This document shows positions 1 to 10,562 of a stretch of DNA of 64,000 bases, in pieces. The notes beneath the pieces were generated by a model. The model saw nothing but the letters and a program-made list of their open reading frames with translations, did not search any database and had not been told where the DNA came from. Each line of letters begins with the position of its first letter. Positions within the stretch are counted from its first letter, which is position 1. Both the position numbers and the translations under genes were made by a program. The stretch is from Paraspadella gotoi (Eukaryota; Chaetognatha), in contig CM119266.1 in assembly GCA_051294375.1 (NCBI GenBank), positions 24,106,411 to 24,170,410 of the forward strand, written 5' to 3'.

Positions 1-300
1 AAAGAAAGCGGGGCGGTCACGTGACGAGAGGCGGGAGAGCGCGACGGCGGGATGGAAGGAGATGGTGGACGGTGGTGGGGGTGGGGGTGGTGGAGGTGGT
101 GGAAGGTGTTGGGATGAAGGGAAGGGCCAAAGGAACTCGCAAAGGGAAGAGGCATCGCCACAGGTGTCATTCTCGTTGGGTGAAAAAAAAATTTCTGGGA
201 TCGAATTCAGATACCATCAAAATCGAGTCATTGAGAATTTTTTTGATTATTTTAAAGTTGCTGAACAATTTACTAATAATTTAATTTAATATCATATTAA
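1..300. other. Non-coding flank with one E-box and a G-rich stretch
   Basis: No gene is supported here. A palindromic TCACGTGA box sits at 17-24. Positions 60-115 form a G-rich purine tract made of GGTGG and GGGTGGG blocks, which could form a G-quadruplex. Short open frames in this stretch are Gly/Arg-biased by-products of that composition. The same sequence returns in reverse complement at about 36,620-36,925. Confidence 0.5.
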
Positions 301-307
301 AATAAAA

Positions 308-752
308 CTAAAGGATAATTACTGTAATTTTGTTTCCATTTTTTTTTTTTTTTTGAGGAGGGGCAAAATTCAAAATACATAATAGAATGTAGTTTTCGGA
401 ACGATTCAATTTTTGGCTTGATCGATCTTGTACTTCGAAGTCAGATTCATTGCCGCATGAATTAATCCGGCGGTGAAAACCTCGAGCGGAACACCAGAAC
501 ACAGGCCTCACCAATGAATGACGAAACCCAGGCGTCCTGGAATATCTGAGGTTGAGTAGTAGGGGGGTAAGGGCGTTGAGAACGGCGGGGGCGGTACTCG
601 GAACGAGCCTGGCGATAGTGTCGAATTGAAAAAAAGTATCTACGTCTGGCGTTGGAAGGGATGGGGCATTGTTGAGCGAGAAAGGGAAAAGAAAAAAGCT
701 GCAAGTTAACCATACCAGTCTCGATAAAGTTAAACCCACAACCTGACGACAT
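308..752 (-). other. Possible exon(s) of a divergent neighbour gene
   Basis: On the - strand a pyrimidine-rich stretch ending in CAG (near 657) is followed by an open stretch of about 140 bases and then a GTGAGG donor near 515. This gives an exon-like block that could be transcribed away from the promoter-like block at 830-1,190. Two frames are open and neither product resembles a family I recognise. The mirrored copy at 36,217-36,440 has indels, so it does not help choose a frame. This is a weak candidate and may be chance. Confidence 0.2.
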
Positions 753-829
753 CCATTAAAGATAATATGAACGAGAATTGTCAGGATAAATTACTTCCAA
801 AAATTACTTTTTAAATCGAGGTTATGGGC

Positions 830-1190
830 GGACGCTTTTAATCGGCGCTCTGATCTATATCTGGGATCTCTTCTGCCATTCAAAGAAAACGCAGTCCTCT
901 AATTGGTCAAAATCTTCCGATGGTCAGCAAGCTTCAACGATTGGTCGAAACCGTCTGGTCTCGCGATGCCAGTTCGAGCGTGACGAAAGTCGAACAAGCC
1001 GATCACGTGATTGGAACGGGTCACGTGGCTCGTCACGTGATAAGTAGAATTCGATCACGTGGACCGAAGGAGCCACTGGCGAGAATCCGTCCGCACGATC
1101 ACGTGATCCGTGTCGAAACTTCACGGAGGCGAAACAGACGCGAAGGCGACGTTTGTGGGTGAATTCGCGGGTGAGGCAGGAAGGAGGGAG
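830..1190 (+). promoter_or_regulatory. Promoter-like block: five CACGTG boxes plus inverted CCAAT boxes, ending in a 5'-UTR exon
   Basis: Five CACGTG E-boxes lie at 1003-1010, 1021-1028, 1033-1040, 1055-1062 and 1099-1106. Three of them are the full palindrome TCACGTGA. ATTGG (inverted CCAAT) occurs at 902-906, 940-944 and 1010-1014. CACGTG is the site of bHLH-zip factors of the MYC/MAX, USF and MITF/TFE type, and CCAAT is the NF-Y site; assignment to a given factor is inference. A perfect donor, GAG|GTAAGT, at 1190/1191 suggests that the transcript starts in this block with an untranslated exon. The order, CCAAT then E-boxes then donor, fits a TATA-less promoter for the DNMT3-like gene. I see no TATA box. 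Confidence 0.55.
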
Positions 1191-1612
1191 GTAAGTCCAT
1201 TACCGGCTCCAACGAGGAAGAAATTTTGTTACCTTTTTGTTATTTTTTATGATTAATTGCGGGATTGATTTATTGAATTTATTAATTGAACGAAATAAAT
1301 TTTAGGTAGAACAATTTTTTTTTTCACCGTCCATTGATTGGATTTTCATTGTTTCTCGAAACTGACCAAAACGAGGCAGGGATTGTTCCTGGCTTGTTGA
1401 GTATTGTGTCCGGAAATCAACTGTGAGAAACCTGGCTTCTTTTTCTGCTTCGATCTGCTTTCGGGAAAAAAAAATATTGGCGATTCGAACGTAATTTTAT
1501 GACTCTAATGGCCGCGTCGTAAAAATAATTTTAATTATATCCTTAATTGTACAAAATTACTAAAACATGCAAACTTATGGAAACAAAATGTAAACAGTCG
1601 TGTCTCCTGTAG

Positions 1613-3648
1613 AAATAATTATCGAGGAAAAAGAACTTTAGAACTTGAGACTAAATTTAAAATTTAATTATTTAATTATGAATCTTAACAATAAAATACA
1701 AGAACAAAACTCAACAGAAAAATTTGAACCTCTATCCCTCACCTCAACTAATTCGTCTGCTTCAAATACATCAGCGCCACGAAGTAAACCCCCAACTCCA
1801 GCTACTGACCCGATTACACATTTAACAACGCCGCCCTCGATAGCGCTAACAACGCCGATTACGACAGCGCCTTTATCGCCGACAACAACAACGTCAACAA
1901 CAACGAAAACTTTCCTTGATGAAAAGGAATATGAAGAAAAATATGCGACGGAATCAAAAATAGTATTCGACAAGGAATTCCAACTGAGCGACAAGAAAGA
2001 AGAGGAACCGAAAGGTGACCAGCCTTTGCTTGAGAATGGAACTGATATCCAAAGATCGAAAGAAAACGTCGACGACGACGACGACGACGAAGACGACGTC
2101 ATTATCGAAGACGAAATCCTCGTCCTCCAACATATTTTGGAAGATTCTTTCGAAGCTGAAGAAGGTAAAGAAGAGGACGGAGTGGGAGTTGTCGAAGACA
2201 ACGGTAACGACGCGAACGATGACGATGACGACGATGACGACGACGACTGTGAAATAATCGAAGAAAAAAGCGGAGAAATTTCCAACGGCGACAACGGAAA
2301 CGAAGAGGTTCACCCAAATGACTTTAACGTCGTTTCGCCGCGCGACGACGAAGTCAACGACGACGTTGACGATGTCACGATCGAAAACGGATGCGTCGAA
2401 AATGACGACGACGACAACAACAACAATAATAATAGCCAAGAGGAATCGAAGCGAATCGACAACGAATCTCTTTGCGAGATTCTCCGCGAGGACGACGGCG
2501 GAGATTCCGCCATCCTCGAAGTTCGAGAGTTCGAGCTTCGGGAAGATGGAAACGCGGAAGAAGACGAGAATGGAACTGGTCGAGGAGACGACGACGACGA
2601 CGACAACAACGATGGAAACACAAATATGATAAATACAAAAACTAACAAAACTAACGAAGACTCCTCAGACTTGATTTGTCTTGGGTACAAAAACGAGGAC
2701 CGCTCCAGCGACGGGTGCAGCTCTGGATGTGATGAGCCTCTAAGCTGCCCCGAATGTAATGACTCTCTGTGTGAGGAAGATGCCTCTGACTCTGAGGTGG
2801 AGATCCTCGACTCCTTCCCTCGTCCCGGTCCGCGATCGTCACGGAAACGGAAGCGCTCTTCAAGCCAATCTCTTCCCCANNNNNNNNNNNNNNNNNNNNN
2901 NNNNNNNNNNNNNNNNNNNNNNNNNNNNNNNNNNNNNNNNNNNNNNNNNNNNNNNNNNNNNNNNNNNNNNNNNNNNNNNNNNNNNNNNNNNNNNNNNNNN
3001 NNNNNNNNNNNNNNNNNNNNNNNNNNNNNNNNNNNNNNNNNNNNNNNNNNNNNNNNNNNNNNNNNNNNNNNNNNNNNNNNNNNNNNNNNNNNNNNNNNNN
3101 NNNNNNNNNNNNNNNNNNNNNNNNNNNNNNNNNNNNNNNNNNNNNNNNNNNNNNNNNNNNNNNNNNNNNNNNNNNNNNNNNNNNNNNNNNNNNNNNNNNN
3201 NNNNNNNNNNNNNNNNNNNNNNNNNNNNNNNNNNNNNNNNNNNNNNNNNNNNNNNNNNNNNNNNNNNNNNNNNNNNNNNNNNNNNNNNNNNNNNNNNNNN
3301 NNNNNNNNNNNNNNNNNNNNNNNNNNNNNNNNNACGGAAACGGAAGCGCTCTTCAAGCCAATCTCTTCCCCAGCGCCGGAATTATTCTTCGCGGAATTTT
3401 TCTTCGGGTCGGGACTCCCCTCTCGGCCGGCCAAGCAACTCAGATAGCGACTCATCCAGTTCTCCGCCGTCCCGACGCAACTCTGGAGATTGGTGGAGAT
3501 CTGAAGACGATGGCGACGAAGATCGTCGTCGTTTTCGTCGTCGTCTTGGATTCTTCGACGTTGAGAAGACGGTGAGGAAGAAGGAGTCGATTCGACGAGC
3601 CACTCCGGGCGAGGAGACGTTGGAGGAAACGAGGGAGAAACTCTCCAG
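1613..3648 (+). CDS. DNMT3-like gene, first coding exon (acidic N-terminus)
   Basis: The acceptor is TCCTGTAG at 1605-1612; translation starts at 1678. Residues 1-90 are Ser/Thr/Pro-rich. About 120-290 carry long Asp runs mixed with Glu and Asn, encoded by GAC/GAT repeats. Around residues 347-366 lies a cysteine cluster (C-x3-C-x5-C-x2-C-x5-C, with a CPEC knuckle) followed by DSEVEILDS. After a basic KRKR stretch come Ser/Arg-rich and Trp-containing segments (GDWWRSEDD). The exon ends at CTCTCCAG|GTATC, phase 2. An N run of 454 bases interrupts it, flanked by an identical 39-bp segment. Removing the gap and one copy gives 1,478 coding nt, exactly the phase the next exon needs. Confidence 0.75.
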
Positions 3649-6600
3649 GTATCAGGGAACACAAGGTATAAAGGATAAATTTATTCATTTAAAATGTCTT
3701 TGGAATAAAATTACAATTTTGAAATTAAGAATTGAGACGACTTACCACCGGTGTCTCTCTCTAAACCCTTCCTCTCTCCTCTTTCTCCGAGCCGGTCTAT
3801 CCACACGGGCGTATGTATGTTTCAAAGCTTAAGTACTTAGACTAATTATGAACTAATAACACTGTGGTAAGATTTTGTGCGACTTTGAACTCTTTTTCCT
3901 TTAATTTTTTTGTACATTTTTAAATTAATAAAATATATATGTTATTACATTTTTGACTTAGAAAAACCTTTGTCGACGAAGATGGATTCACTCGCCTCGT
4001 GAAAGAAACGTTCACCACAGTGAGAAGAAGATTGAGAGAAAAACGGAGACAAAAAAGAAGAGAGGAAACAAGAGAAAGAGAAAAAAGAAAAGACACGAAA
4101 GAAAGAGAAAATTTTGAAGAAAGGAAAGACATGAAAGAAAGAGAAGAGAGGGAAGAAAGTAAAGACATGAAAGAAAGAAAAGAAAGTGAAGAAAGAAAAG
4201 ACACGAAAGAAAGAGAAGAAAGAAAAGACACAAAAGAAAGAGAAGAAATAAAAGATACGAAAGAAAGAGAAAAAAGAAAAGACACGAAAGAAAGGAATGA
4301 AAGAATAGAAAGGAAAGCCGCGATAGAGAGAGAAGAAAGTCGAAAATTGGACTCCCGCTTTCGACTCCGAGGCCGCAGAGACCCCGTCCCGTCGGGAGTT
4401 GACTTGCGCCGGTGTTCCGTCCCTCTAGCGGACATCGCCTCTCAAAGCTCGAAACCTTGTTACGTGCGCTTAGTCGACTTTGTAAACTCAAGATCGAGAA
4501 ACAACGGCGGCAGGGACGCGGATGCTTTAGCGGCGATCGCTGCCGCGGATGCTTCTCGTCGGCAACGGAAGGAAAGCTTTCAACGCCGCCGGCTGCTGCG
4601 AATGAACAAGGCGCAGCTGCGAAAGGTAGTGCGCTCGAAGAAGGCGGGTCTATCCGTTGTGGGATTCCCCACTCGCCCCGAGGATCTCTTCAGCTCCTGG
4701 CAGCTGCGCGAAGCGGAGGGCGAGGTGCGCGTGGGTCCCACGGGGTCCGTTAGGTCAAGACCGACGCCAGTGCCGCGAAAATGGCGCCGACCGCTGAGGG
4801 TCTTGTCTCTGTTCGACGGAATATCGACGGCGTTGGTGGCGCTGAAGGCTCTCAACCTCCGCGTCGACACCTACCTCGCCTCCGAGATCGATCCCACAGC
4901 CATCCAATGCAGCAGCCTCAACCACCCGGAGATCGTTCAAGTCGGCGACGCGCGCGACATCTCCGAGGACGACCTTCGGGCCTGGGGGCCTTTCGATCTC
5001 GTCGTCGGCGGATCGCCCTGTAACGACTTCTCCCGGGCCAACCCCCTTCGCGAGGGCTTCACCGGAAAAAACGGAAAGCTCTTTTTTGAGTTCGCGAGGG
5101 TTTTGAACATTTGCAGGTGAGGTATGTTGCAGAAAAATTTCGTTTGCATATTTCAGTGGTTTTTCTCTTCATTCTTATTGAGCAAAATTTCATTTTTAAT
5201 TCATATTTTTACTTGCGGCAAACCCGCAAATAAGAATTTAGAAAATCATTTGAGCTCCCAAAACGTAAGATTTTAAACAAATTACATAGTTCATGATTAA
5301 TAGCATAGTTTATGTACAATACTAAAGTTATTAGAGCTCACATAAAAATAAAGTTTTAGAGTAATAAATTTGTTATCTTTGTTTACGTCGTTGTGAAATG
5401 TGAACGATTTTTTTGCCATTTTCCTAAAAATAAACGTACATTTTTGGCAAGACTCAGGACTTAATTCTCTCATAAAAAAATTCATATTGATCTTATCTCG
5501 TTTTATTGCATTTTTAATTTTTTTTTTTTCCAAAAAATGTTCAATTTGAGATCCATCCACGAGGAGGCGGAATCGTCGACGGGCGATTCGGAGGACATTC
5601 CACGGTGTCCCCCTCCTATGTTCTGGCTCTTCGAGAACGTTGTCATGGACACGGAAGACCGCAGCACCATATCCTTCGCGCTGGAGAGCGACCCCGTCAT
5701 AGTCGATGCCGTCTATTTTAGCCCCATGAAACGGAGCAGACTATTCTGGTCAAACATCCCTTGGCCCAATACGCTGGTCACCGACGAAGAAGATGTTTTG
5801 ACGCTGCAGGTTCGGTTCTTGCTATAGTTTATTAAAACTTTATTCTAATACCGTATTAATTCATTTAAAGGAGTAGAAAATGCTTGCTTTTACATGGATA
5901 TGAAGAGACAGTAATTATTGATAAGTGTAAATGACAGAACCGTTCAATATAAGCACTATATAATAACACTATGATACAAGAAGGTTATTCCAGTTGAATA
6001 ACGAAAGGTACTTTTTTTCTTCTTTTTTTCTATTCTTTCTATTGTCTTTATCATTCCGAACGACCCAGTTTCTGTGAACCTTCATTTTACTGTTTTCCGG
6101 CTTAAACTTAAAATTTACGACCCATTCCGTTCGGCGACTACAAATGAAGTCTTATTTGTTTCGTAAATGTTGCTTTTTTTGTTCGTTCCATGTACATGAG
6201 AAAAGCATTTATTTGGCTTCAGGCTTCAGGCTTCACAATATCGAAACTTTCCGTTAAACTGTGTTTGCGGGAAGTCAGAATTAACCGCACGAAAATGCAA
6301 TTAATCATTAATATTTCCGCCTTTTTCTTTTTCTCCTCTCCCGTTCCCTTTTCTCTTTCACTCTTTATCCTTTCTCTTCCCCTTCCCCTTCCCCTTCCCC
6401 ATCCGACCAGAATGTCCTGGAGCGCGACCGCGTCGCTCGCGTCGTCAAGATTCGCTGCATCACGACGAAATCGAACAGCCTCTACCAAGGCAAGTTCCAG
6501 CAGTTGCCCGTCCACACTCGCTCCGGACGAGAGGCGCCTTTGACGACGCGGGAGATCGAGAGATGCTTCGGCTTCGAAGACGACTACACCGGAGGCTTTT

Positions 6601-7502
6601 CCGAAGACGTTCGTCAACAGCTCCTCGGTATGTCCTGGTCGGTTCCCTGCGTCAAAAAACTCTTTCGACCCTTGAAGGACTACTTCGCGGCGGCGGAAGA
6701 GGAGGATGAGGTGGAAATCATTGGATGGAGGAAAAGAAAATGGAGAAGAGAGGAGAGTGGGGGAAACGGAGGAGGAAATGGAAAAGAGGAAGGGAAAGAG
6801 GAAGATGTAAGTGGAGAAAAATTGATTGAAGAGGATGATGGGGTTTGTGGAGCTGGAGAAGGCGATCATCTCAGTCGAGAAGATGGAGGAGAAGGGAGGG
6901 ACGTTGGAGAAGATGATTTGGTGACGATGGATGAAAATAGAAACTTGGAAGAAGTTGATGTAGGAGAAGGTGGATGTGGAATTGAGGGAGAAGAAGAAAG
7001 AGAGAAAAGAGATATTGGAGAAAAAACTGAACTGATGATTAAAGAGAATCTGGAGGAGACGAATATAATGGAGGTAAAAATGAAGGAGCTAACGAAAGAA
7101 ATGAAGAAGGGGCATGCGGAAGAAAAGCGACTGGAAAATGAAAAATTAAAGGAGGAAATGGAAGAAGAATCTGAACGGAAGACTGAAAATGCAAGCAAAG
7201 GAATTGATAACGAATTTGTGAAACAAAAGCTGAAAAGTGAAGTAAAATGTGAGAATGAAACCAAGATGGAAAAAAACGTTGATGACAAAAACGAAAAAAC
7301 TCTGGAAAAAGAAGTGGAGGTGGAAAATAAAATCGAAAATCAAATGGAAAAGACAAACATGAAAACGAAGGAAGAGAAAAAAGAGGTGAAAGAGGTAAAT
7401 GAAATGGAAAAAGAGGTAAAAAAGTTGATGCAAATAATGATGATGAAAATTGTAAATCAAAATGAAATATGTGAGGAGATGGAAGTAAAAATACTGAAAT
7501 AA
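1678..7502 (+). CDS. DNMT3-family DNA (cytosine-5) methyltransferase, complete spliced gene
   Basis: Joined exons 1678-3648 (with the artefactual stretch 2880-3372 removed), 3962-5116, 5551-5809 and 6411-7502 give 3,984 nt, about 1,327 residues. Splice phases 2, 2 and 0 are consistent throughout. The enzyme family transfers methyl from S-adenosylmethionine to cytosine C5 in the nucleus. Visible motifs: motif I LSLFDG (about residue 773), motif IV GGSPCND with catalytic Cys about 846, motif VI FENV (about 905), a motif VIII-like ITTKSNS segment, and terminal SWSVP plus LKDYFA (about 1038-1057). FFEF before motif VI and TTKSNSLYQG are DNMT3-type rather than DNMT1 or DNMT2. No PWWP or ADD domain is visible. 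Instead there is an Asp/Glu-rich N-terminus, a Lys/Glu/Arg repeat and a 270-residue tail. The start is ATG 1678, the first in frame after the acceptor at 1611-1612. The orthologue symbol is left blank because the N-terminal architecture differs from vertebrate DNMT3A/B. Confidence 0.88.
2880..3333. other. Assembly gap (454 N) inside the DNMT3 exon, probably spurious
   Basis: The 39 bases before the gap (2841-2879) are repeated exactly after it (3334-3372). The inverted copy at about 34,090-34,150 runs straight through with a single copy of that segment. From ATG to donor the left arm measures 1,970 bases and the right arm 1,464, a difference of 506, close to gap plus duplicate (493). The two contig ends therefore overlap and nothing is missing. 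Confidence 0.85.
3962..5116 (+). CDS. DNMT3-like gene, exon with Lys/Glu/Arg repeat and catalytic motifs I-IV
   Basis: The acceptor TTTTTGACTTAG ends at 3961. The first split codon joins the previous exon as Arg, and the frame then reads KTFVDEDGFTRLVKETFTTV. Bases 4040-4330 encode a roughly 10-residue repeat based on KDTKEREER, likely a stable charged single helix. A basic linker without ADD-type cysteines leads to RPLRVLSLFDG (SAM-binding motif I), then SEIDPTA, GDARDI, WGPFDLVVGGSPCND (motif IV with catalytic Cys encoded at 5019-5021) and GKLFFEF. The exon closes at TGCAG|GTGAGG, phase 2. Reading on meets a stop at 5118, which supports splicing here. Confidence 0.85.
5551..5809 (+). CDS. 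DNMT3-like gene, exon with motif VI (FENV)
   Basis: The acceptor is TTTGAG at 5545-5550 behind a T-rich tract. The first base completes an Arg codon begun by the previous exon. The product contains PPPMFWLFENVV (motif VI, catalytic Glu), then ESDPVIVDA and RSRLFWSNIPW, which match the order ESNPVMIDA...RARYFWGNLPG in human DNMT3A. The exon ends at CTGCAG|GTTCGG, phase 0; the donor is weaker than the others. Confidence 0.85.
6411..7502 (+). CDS. DNMT3-like gene, terminal exon: motifs VIII-X and charged C-terminal extension
   Basis: A pyrimidine-rich tract and GACCAG (6405-6410) form the acceptor. The frame starts NVLERDRVARVVKIRCITTKSNS, contains PVHTRSGREAP and CFGFEDDYTGGF, and ends the conserved domain with QLLGMSWSVPCVKKLF and LKDYFA at about 6690. 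In vertebrate DNMT3 the protein stops at this point. Here the frame stays open for a further 269 codons of Glu/Lys/Met/Asn-rich, probably helical sequence, to TAA at 7500-7502. Whether an intron removes part of this tail cannot be seen. Confidence 0.8.
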   Translation, partial: NVLERDRVARVVKIRCITTKSNSLYQGKFQQLPVHTRSGREAPLTTREIERCFGFEDDYTGGFSEDVRQQLLGMSWSVPCVKKLFRPLKDYFAAAEEEDEVEIIGWRKRKWRREESGGNGGGNGKEEGKEEDVSGEKLIEEDDGVCGAGEGDHLSREDGGEGRDVGEDDLVTMDENRNLEEVDVGEGGCGIEGEEEREKRDIGEKTELMIKENLEETNIMEVKMKELTKEMKKGHAEEKRLENEKLKEEMEEESERKTENASKGIDNEFVKQKLKSEVKCENETKMEKNVDDKNEKTLEKEVEVENKIENQMEKTNMKTKEEKKEVKEVNEMEKEVKKLMQIMMMKIVNQNEICEEMEVKILK

Positions 7503-7671
7503 AATTTGGATTAAAATTTGGATTAAAGTTTGTATACATCTGATCTGTTAAATCGTAGTTTTTTTCGTTTATATCAGTTTTATCCTGATTTTCAATTAAT
7601 TATTTTTAAGTTAAGTATTTCCAAGTCATACCCATTTTTTTAGTATTTTTATATCATTTTTGATTGTTTCG

Positions 7672-7677
7672 AATAAA
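7672..7677 (+). terminator. Candidate polyadenylation signal of the DNMT3-like gene
   Basis: An AATAAA lies 170 bases after the stop codon in AT-rich sequence. It is the first canonical hexamer I see in the presumed 3' UTR. A 15-bp near-perfect direct repeat based on AAATTTGGATTAA sits immediately after the stop codon (about 7,500-7,530). Confidence 0.45.
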
Positions 7678-7997
7678 TTCTTTCGAAATGTGATACGATT
7701 TTATATTAGTATGAAATTTCTTAAATTTTTATCCTTATTATGAGGGTAATAAAAATGTTTTAGTTCGTCTATTATCAGAATTACGATTTTTGTTTTTTAC
7801 CATTAGCCCATAATTGTAGAATATATTCTTTTAAAAAAGAATAACTAGTTGTTTATTGGGAAATAAGACTTAGTAAGTTTTTGTTTTATGACCTTCCTAG
7901 TTTCGAACCGCAACGATCCAACGCCTCTCTCTCTCTCTTTCTCTCTCAATCTCTAATTCACGAGGAAATATTTGTCAGTTTTTCATCCTCATTTCTG

Positions 7998-7998
7998 A

Positions 7999-8092
<94 letters not shown>
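7998..8092. repeat. (GA)n microsatellite
   Basis: Nearly perfect GA dinucleotide array of about 95 bases with one AA interruption. Its inverted counterpart at 28,802-28,888 is CT with several single-base interruptions. Confidence 0.95.
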
Positions 8093-8094
<2 letters not shown>

Positions 8095-9140
8095 AGTCTT
8101 CATCGGGTTTTGTTATTTTTTTTTTTTCAAAGGGGGAGGGGACTTTTGCCCGGGACTATTGGGCGGGGTTTTACCGTTGAGTTGGATGAGACAATAAAAT
8201 TGGACACCGAGAATTAAAATCTTTCGTTAATTGGATTTAGGGCACTTGGCACTGGCTTTGGACGGGATGAGGGGGAGCTGGGAGCAAATTGCGATGGGAC
8301 AGTCCTTTTTTGTGACGACGACGACAGTCCTTTTCGTCGATGACGTCGGCGTTTCTAGGAGATAAAAAAAGTGGCCATCGTCGACGCAAAAGTGGAACAT
8401 TTTCATTAGTGAAATGAGAAGAGATGACGTGGGTCTATTGGGTGAGCGGAGTGATCACTGAGACCACACAAAGAGAAAATGAGTGGGAGAAACTTAATTT
8501 AGGAGTAACGAGGTCGAGATGACGACGTTTTTTATGGCGTCCGCGCGTCTCTATCTCCATCAGCGTCTCTATCTCTGTCTGGTTGGACCACAAGGCCTCG
8601 CGAGGAACCAACAGTGACCCACCCTTTCCTCGCTCCACCTCTTATTTTTTGTCCTCCAAACGACGAGTCCAAACGACGTGGAGATCTCGTTCCTCGTGTG
8701 ATGAGCACTTTTTCCCGTTAGTTTAGGGAAGTGTGAGTCGGTGTGGGACGAGTTGTAATTTATAATTCTTATATCGCCTAACTTTTTTTCTTCAGGTGCT
8801 TTGAGCCAATAAATACAAACTAAAAGAATGGTTTTTGTAGATAACTCCAAAATTCATATTATATCAAAACTCTTCTACTCTCTCTCTCTCTCTCTCTCAA
8901 ACTAGACTAATTTCATGGAGAGGCGTGTTTATAATTTGTGGGCGTGGAACGATCGGTGTGGGGAACGCGGTGGTCGTCGAATGGGTATCGTTGTGGTCAT
9001 CGTCGCCGTCGTCGACACTGGAGATTCATGCAGTAATTTTGTGCGTCGACCAGCCACCAAATCCTCGAGTTAATTGAGCCTCGGACCGAACCATTCGAAC
9101 CAGAATTCACGTCAGTTTCATTCGGTCGTAATTCAGGATC

Positions 9141-9181
<41 letters not shown>

Positions 9182-9898
9182 GGGTGGTGCGGAGAGGGAG
9201 CAGTCGGGGTAAGGATGTTAAAACACTTAAAGTGAGTCCAAACTGGATGGGTGGGATTCGGAGGAGGTTCATAGAAACGGGTGGGTATTTGAGCGAGAGC
9301 GAGACTCGAGAGTGAGACAATCCGGGAGCGAGAGAGAGAGAGGGAGAGCGCTGGCTTTTTTTTCGTTTGCCGATAAATTTTGAAAAACCGGCGACTAACG
9401 GGGCCGAGTTCTGTCCTCTTTCTCTCTCAACCTTCGTTGGATCTGTTTTTTTTTTCCGTCGAAGTCTTTTTCGGCGGAAAATTGATCCGTTTTTTATGCT
9501 CGTAAAAATTTTCATAAATAAACGCGCAACTGGAGAGGATGGAGAGAGAAGAGAGATAGAAATAGAGAGAGAAGAAAAAAAAAAGAAAATAAAAAGAGCG
9601 AACCTTGTAGAGACTCGATAAATGGCTCGATTTACGATAATATACTTTTTCGTTTGAATGTAACTCGCGAATTGGCCAAGATTTAAACGAATTTAATGTA
9701 CAACCAACTTCGATGCTACGGACGTAAGCTCGAAGACGAAAACATCCCAATCGGTTTCTACGAATCGGCTAAACCGTTGAGGCGTTAACGATCCGATGGG
9801 CGTGTTTGCGAATATTAATCCTTCAAAAATCTCCTTCGTTTCAATACGTTTTATGAATTCTTTAAAAAAAAAAACATGAGCATAATGAATATTAGCTG

Positions 9899-9899
<1 letters not shown>

Positions 9900-9992
<93 letters not shown>
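9900..9992. repeat. (CT)n microsatellite
   Basis: CT array of about 90 bases with two TTCT-type interruptions. The counterpart in the inverted copy is at 26,825-26,925. Confidence 0.95.
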
Positions 9993-9997
<5 letters not shown>

Positions 9998-10403
9998 TTT
10001 GACGGGGCAGGAGGCAAAGTAACAAAAAACGGTAGAAACAACAAAAGAAACATGAAGGGAGAAATATAAGAACGTCTCCGCCGCCGATGGATCATAAGCA
10101 TCCAGTTTACGACGGACGATTTTAATCTTTATTCTTCCAATAAACAATTCCAACGATGCTCGTCGCCCCTCCTCCTCGCCGGGTCGTCGTCGTCGTTGTC
10201 GTCGTCTTCGTCGTCGTCTCAATTTTCCCCCCGCAACTCGTCCGAGGACCCTTGAGGGCTGAAATCTGAATATAATCATCCCAACGTCGATGCTTTCCGC
10301 TAATTTAATATTAGTCAGTATCTTTCACCGGCCTAATTGTCCGTCTGATTGAATATTTTCGCTTTTAATTCGATCCGTTCGTCTGTCTCTTCAACAGTCT
10401 GTC

Positions 10404-10562
<159 letters not shown>

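Noticed and set aside
920-1162. 80-codon open frame over the E-box cluster
   Set aside because: Its length is due to repeated CACGTG sequence; it lies upstream of the donor at 1,191 and resembles no protein.
1954-2439. Antisense Val/Asp/Phe-rich and Ser-rich frames opposite the DNMT3 exon
   Set aside because: Shadows of the GAC/GAT repeat that encodes the Asp runs; the sense frame has splice phase and downstream motifs in its favour.
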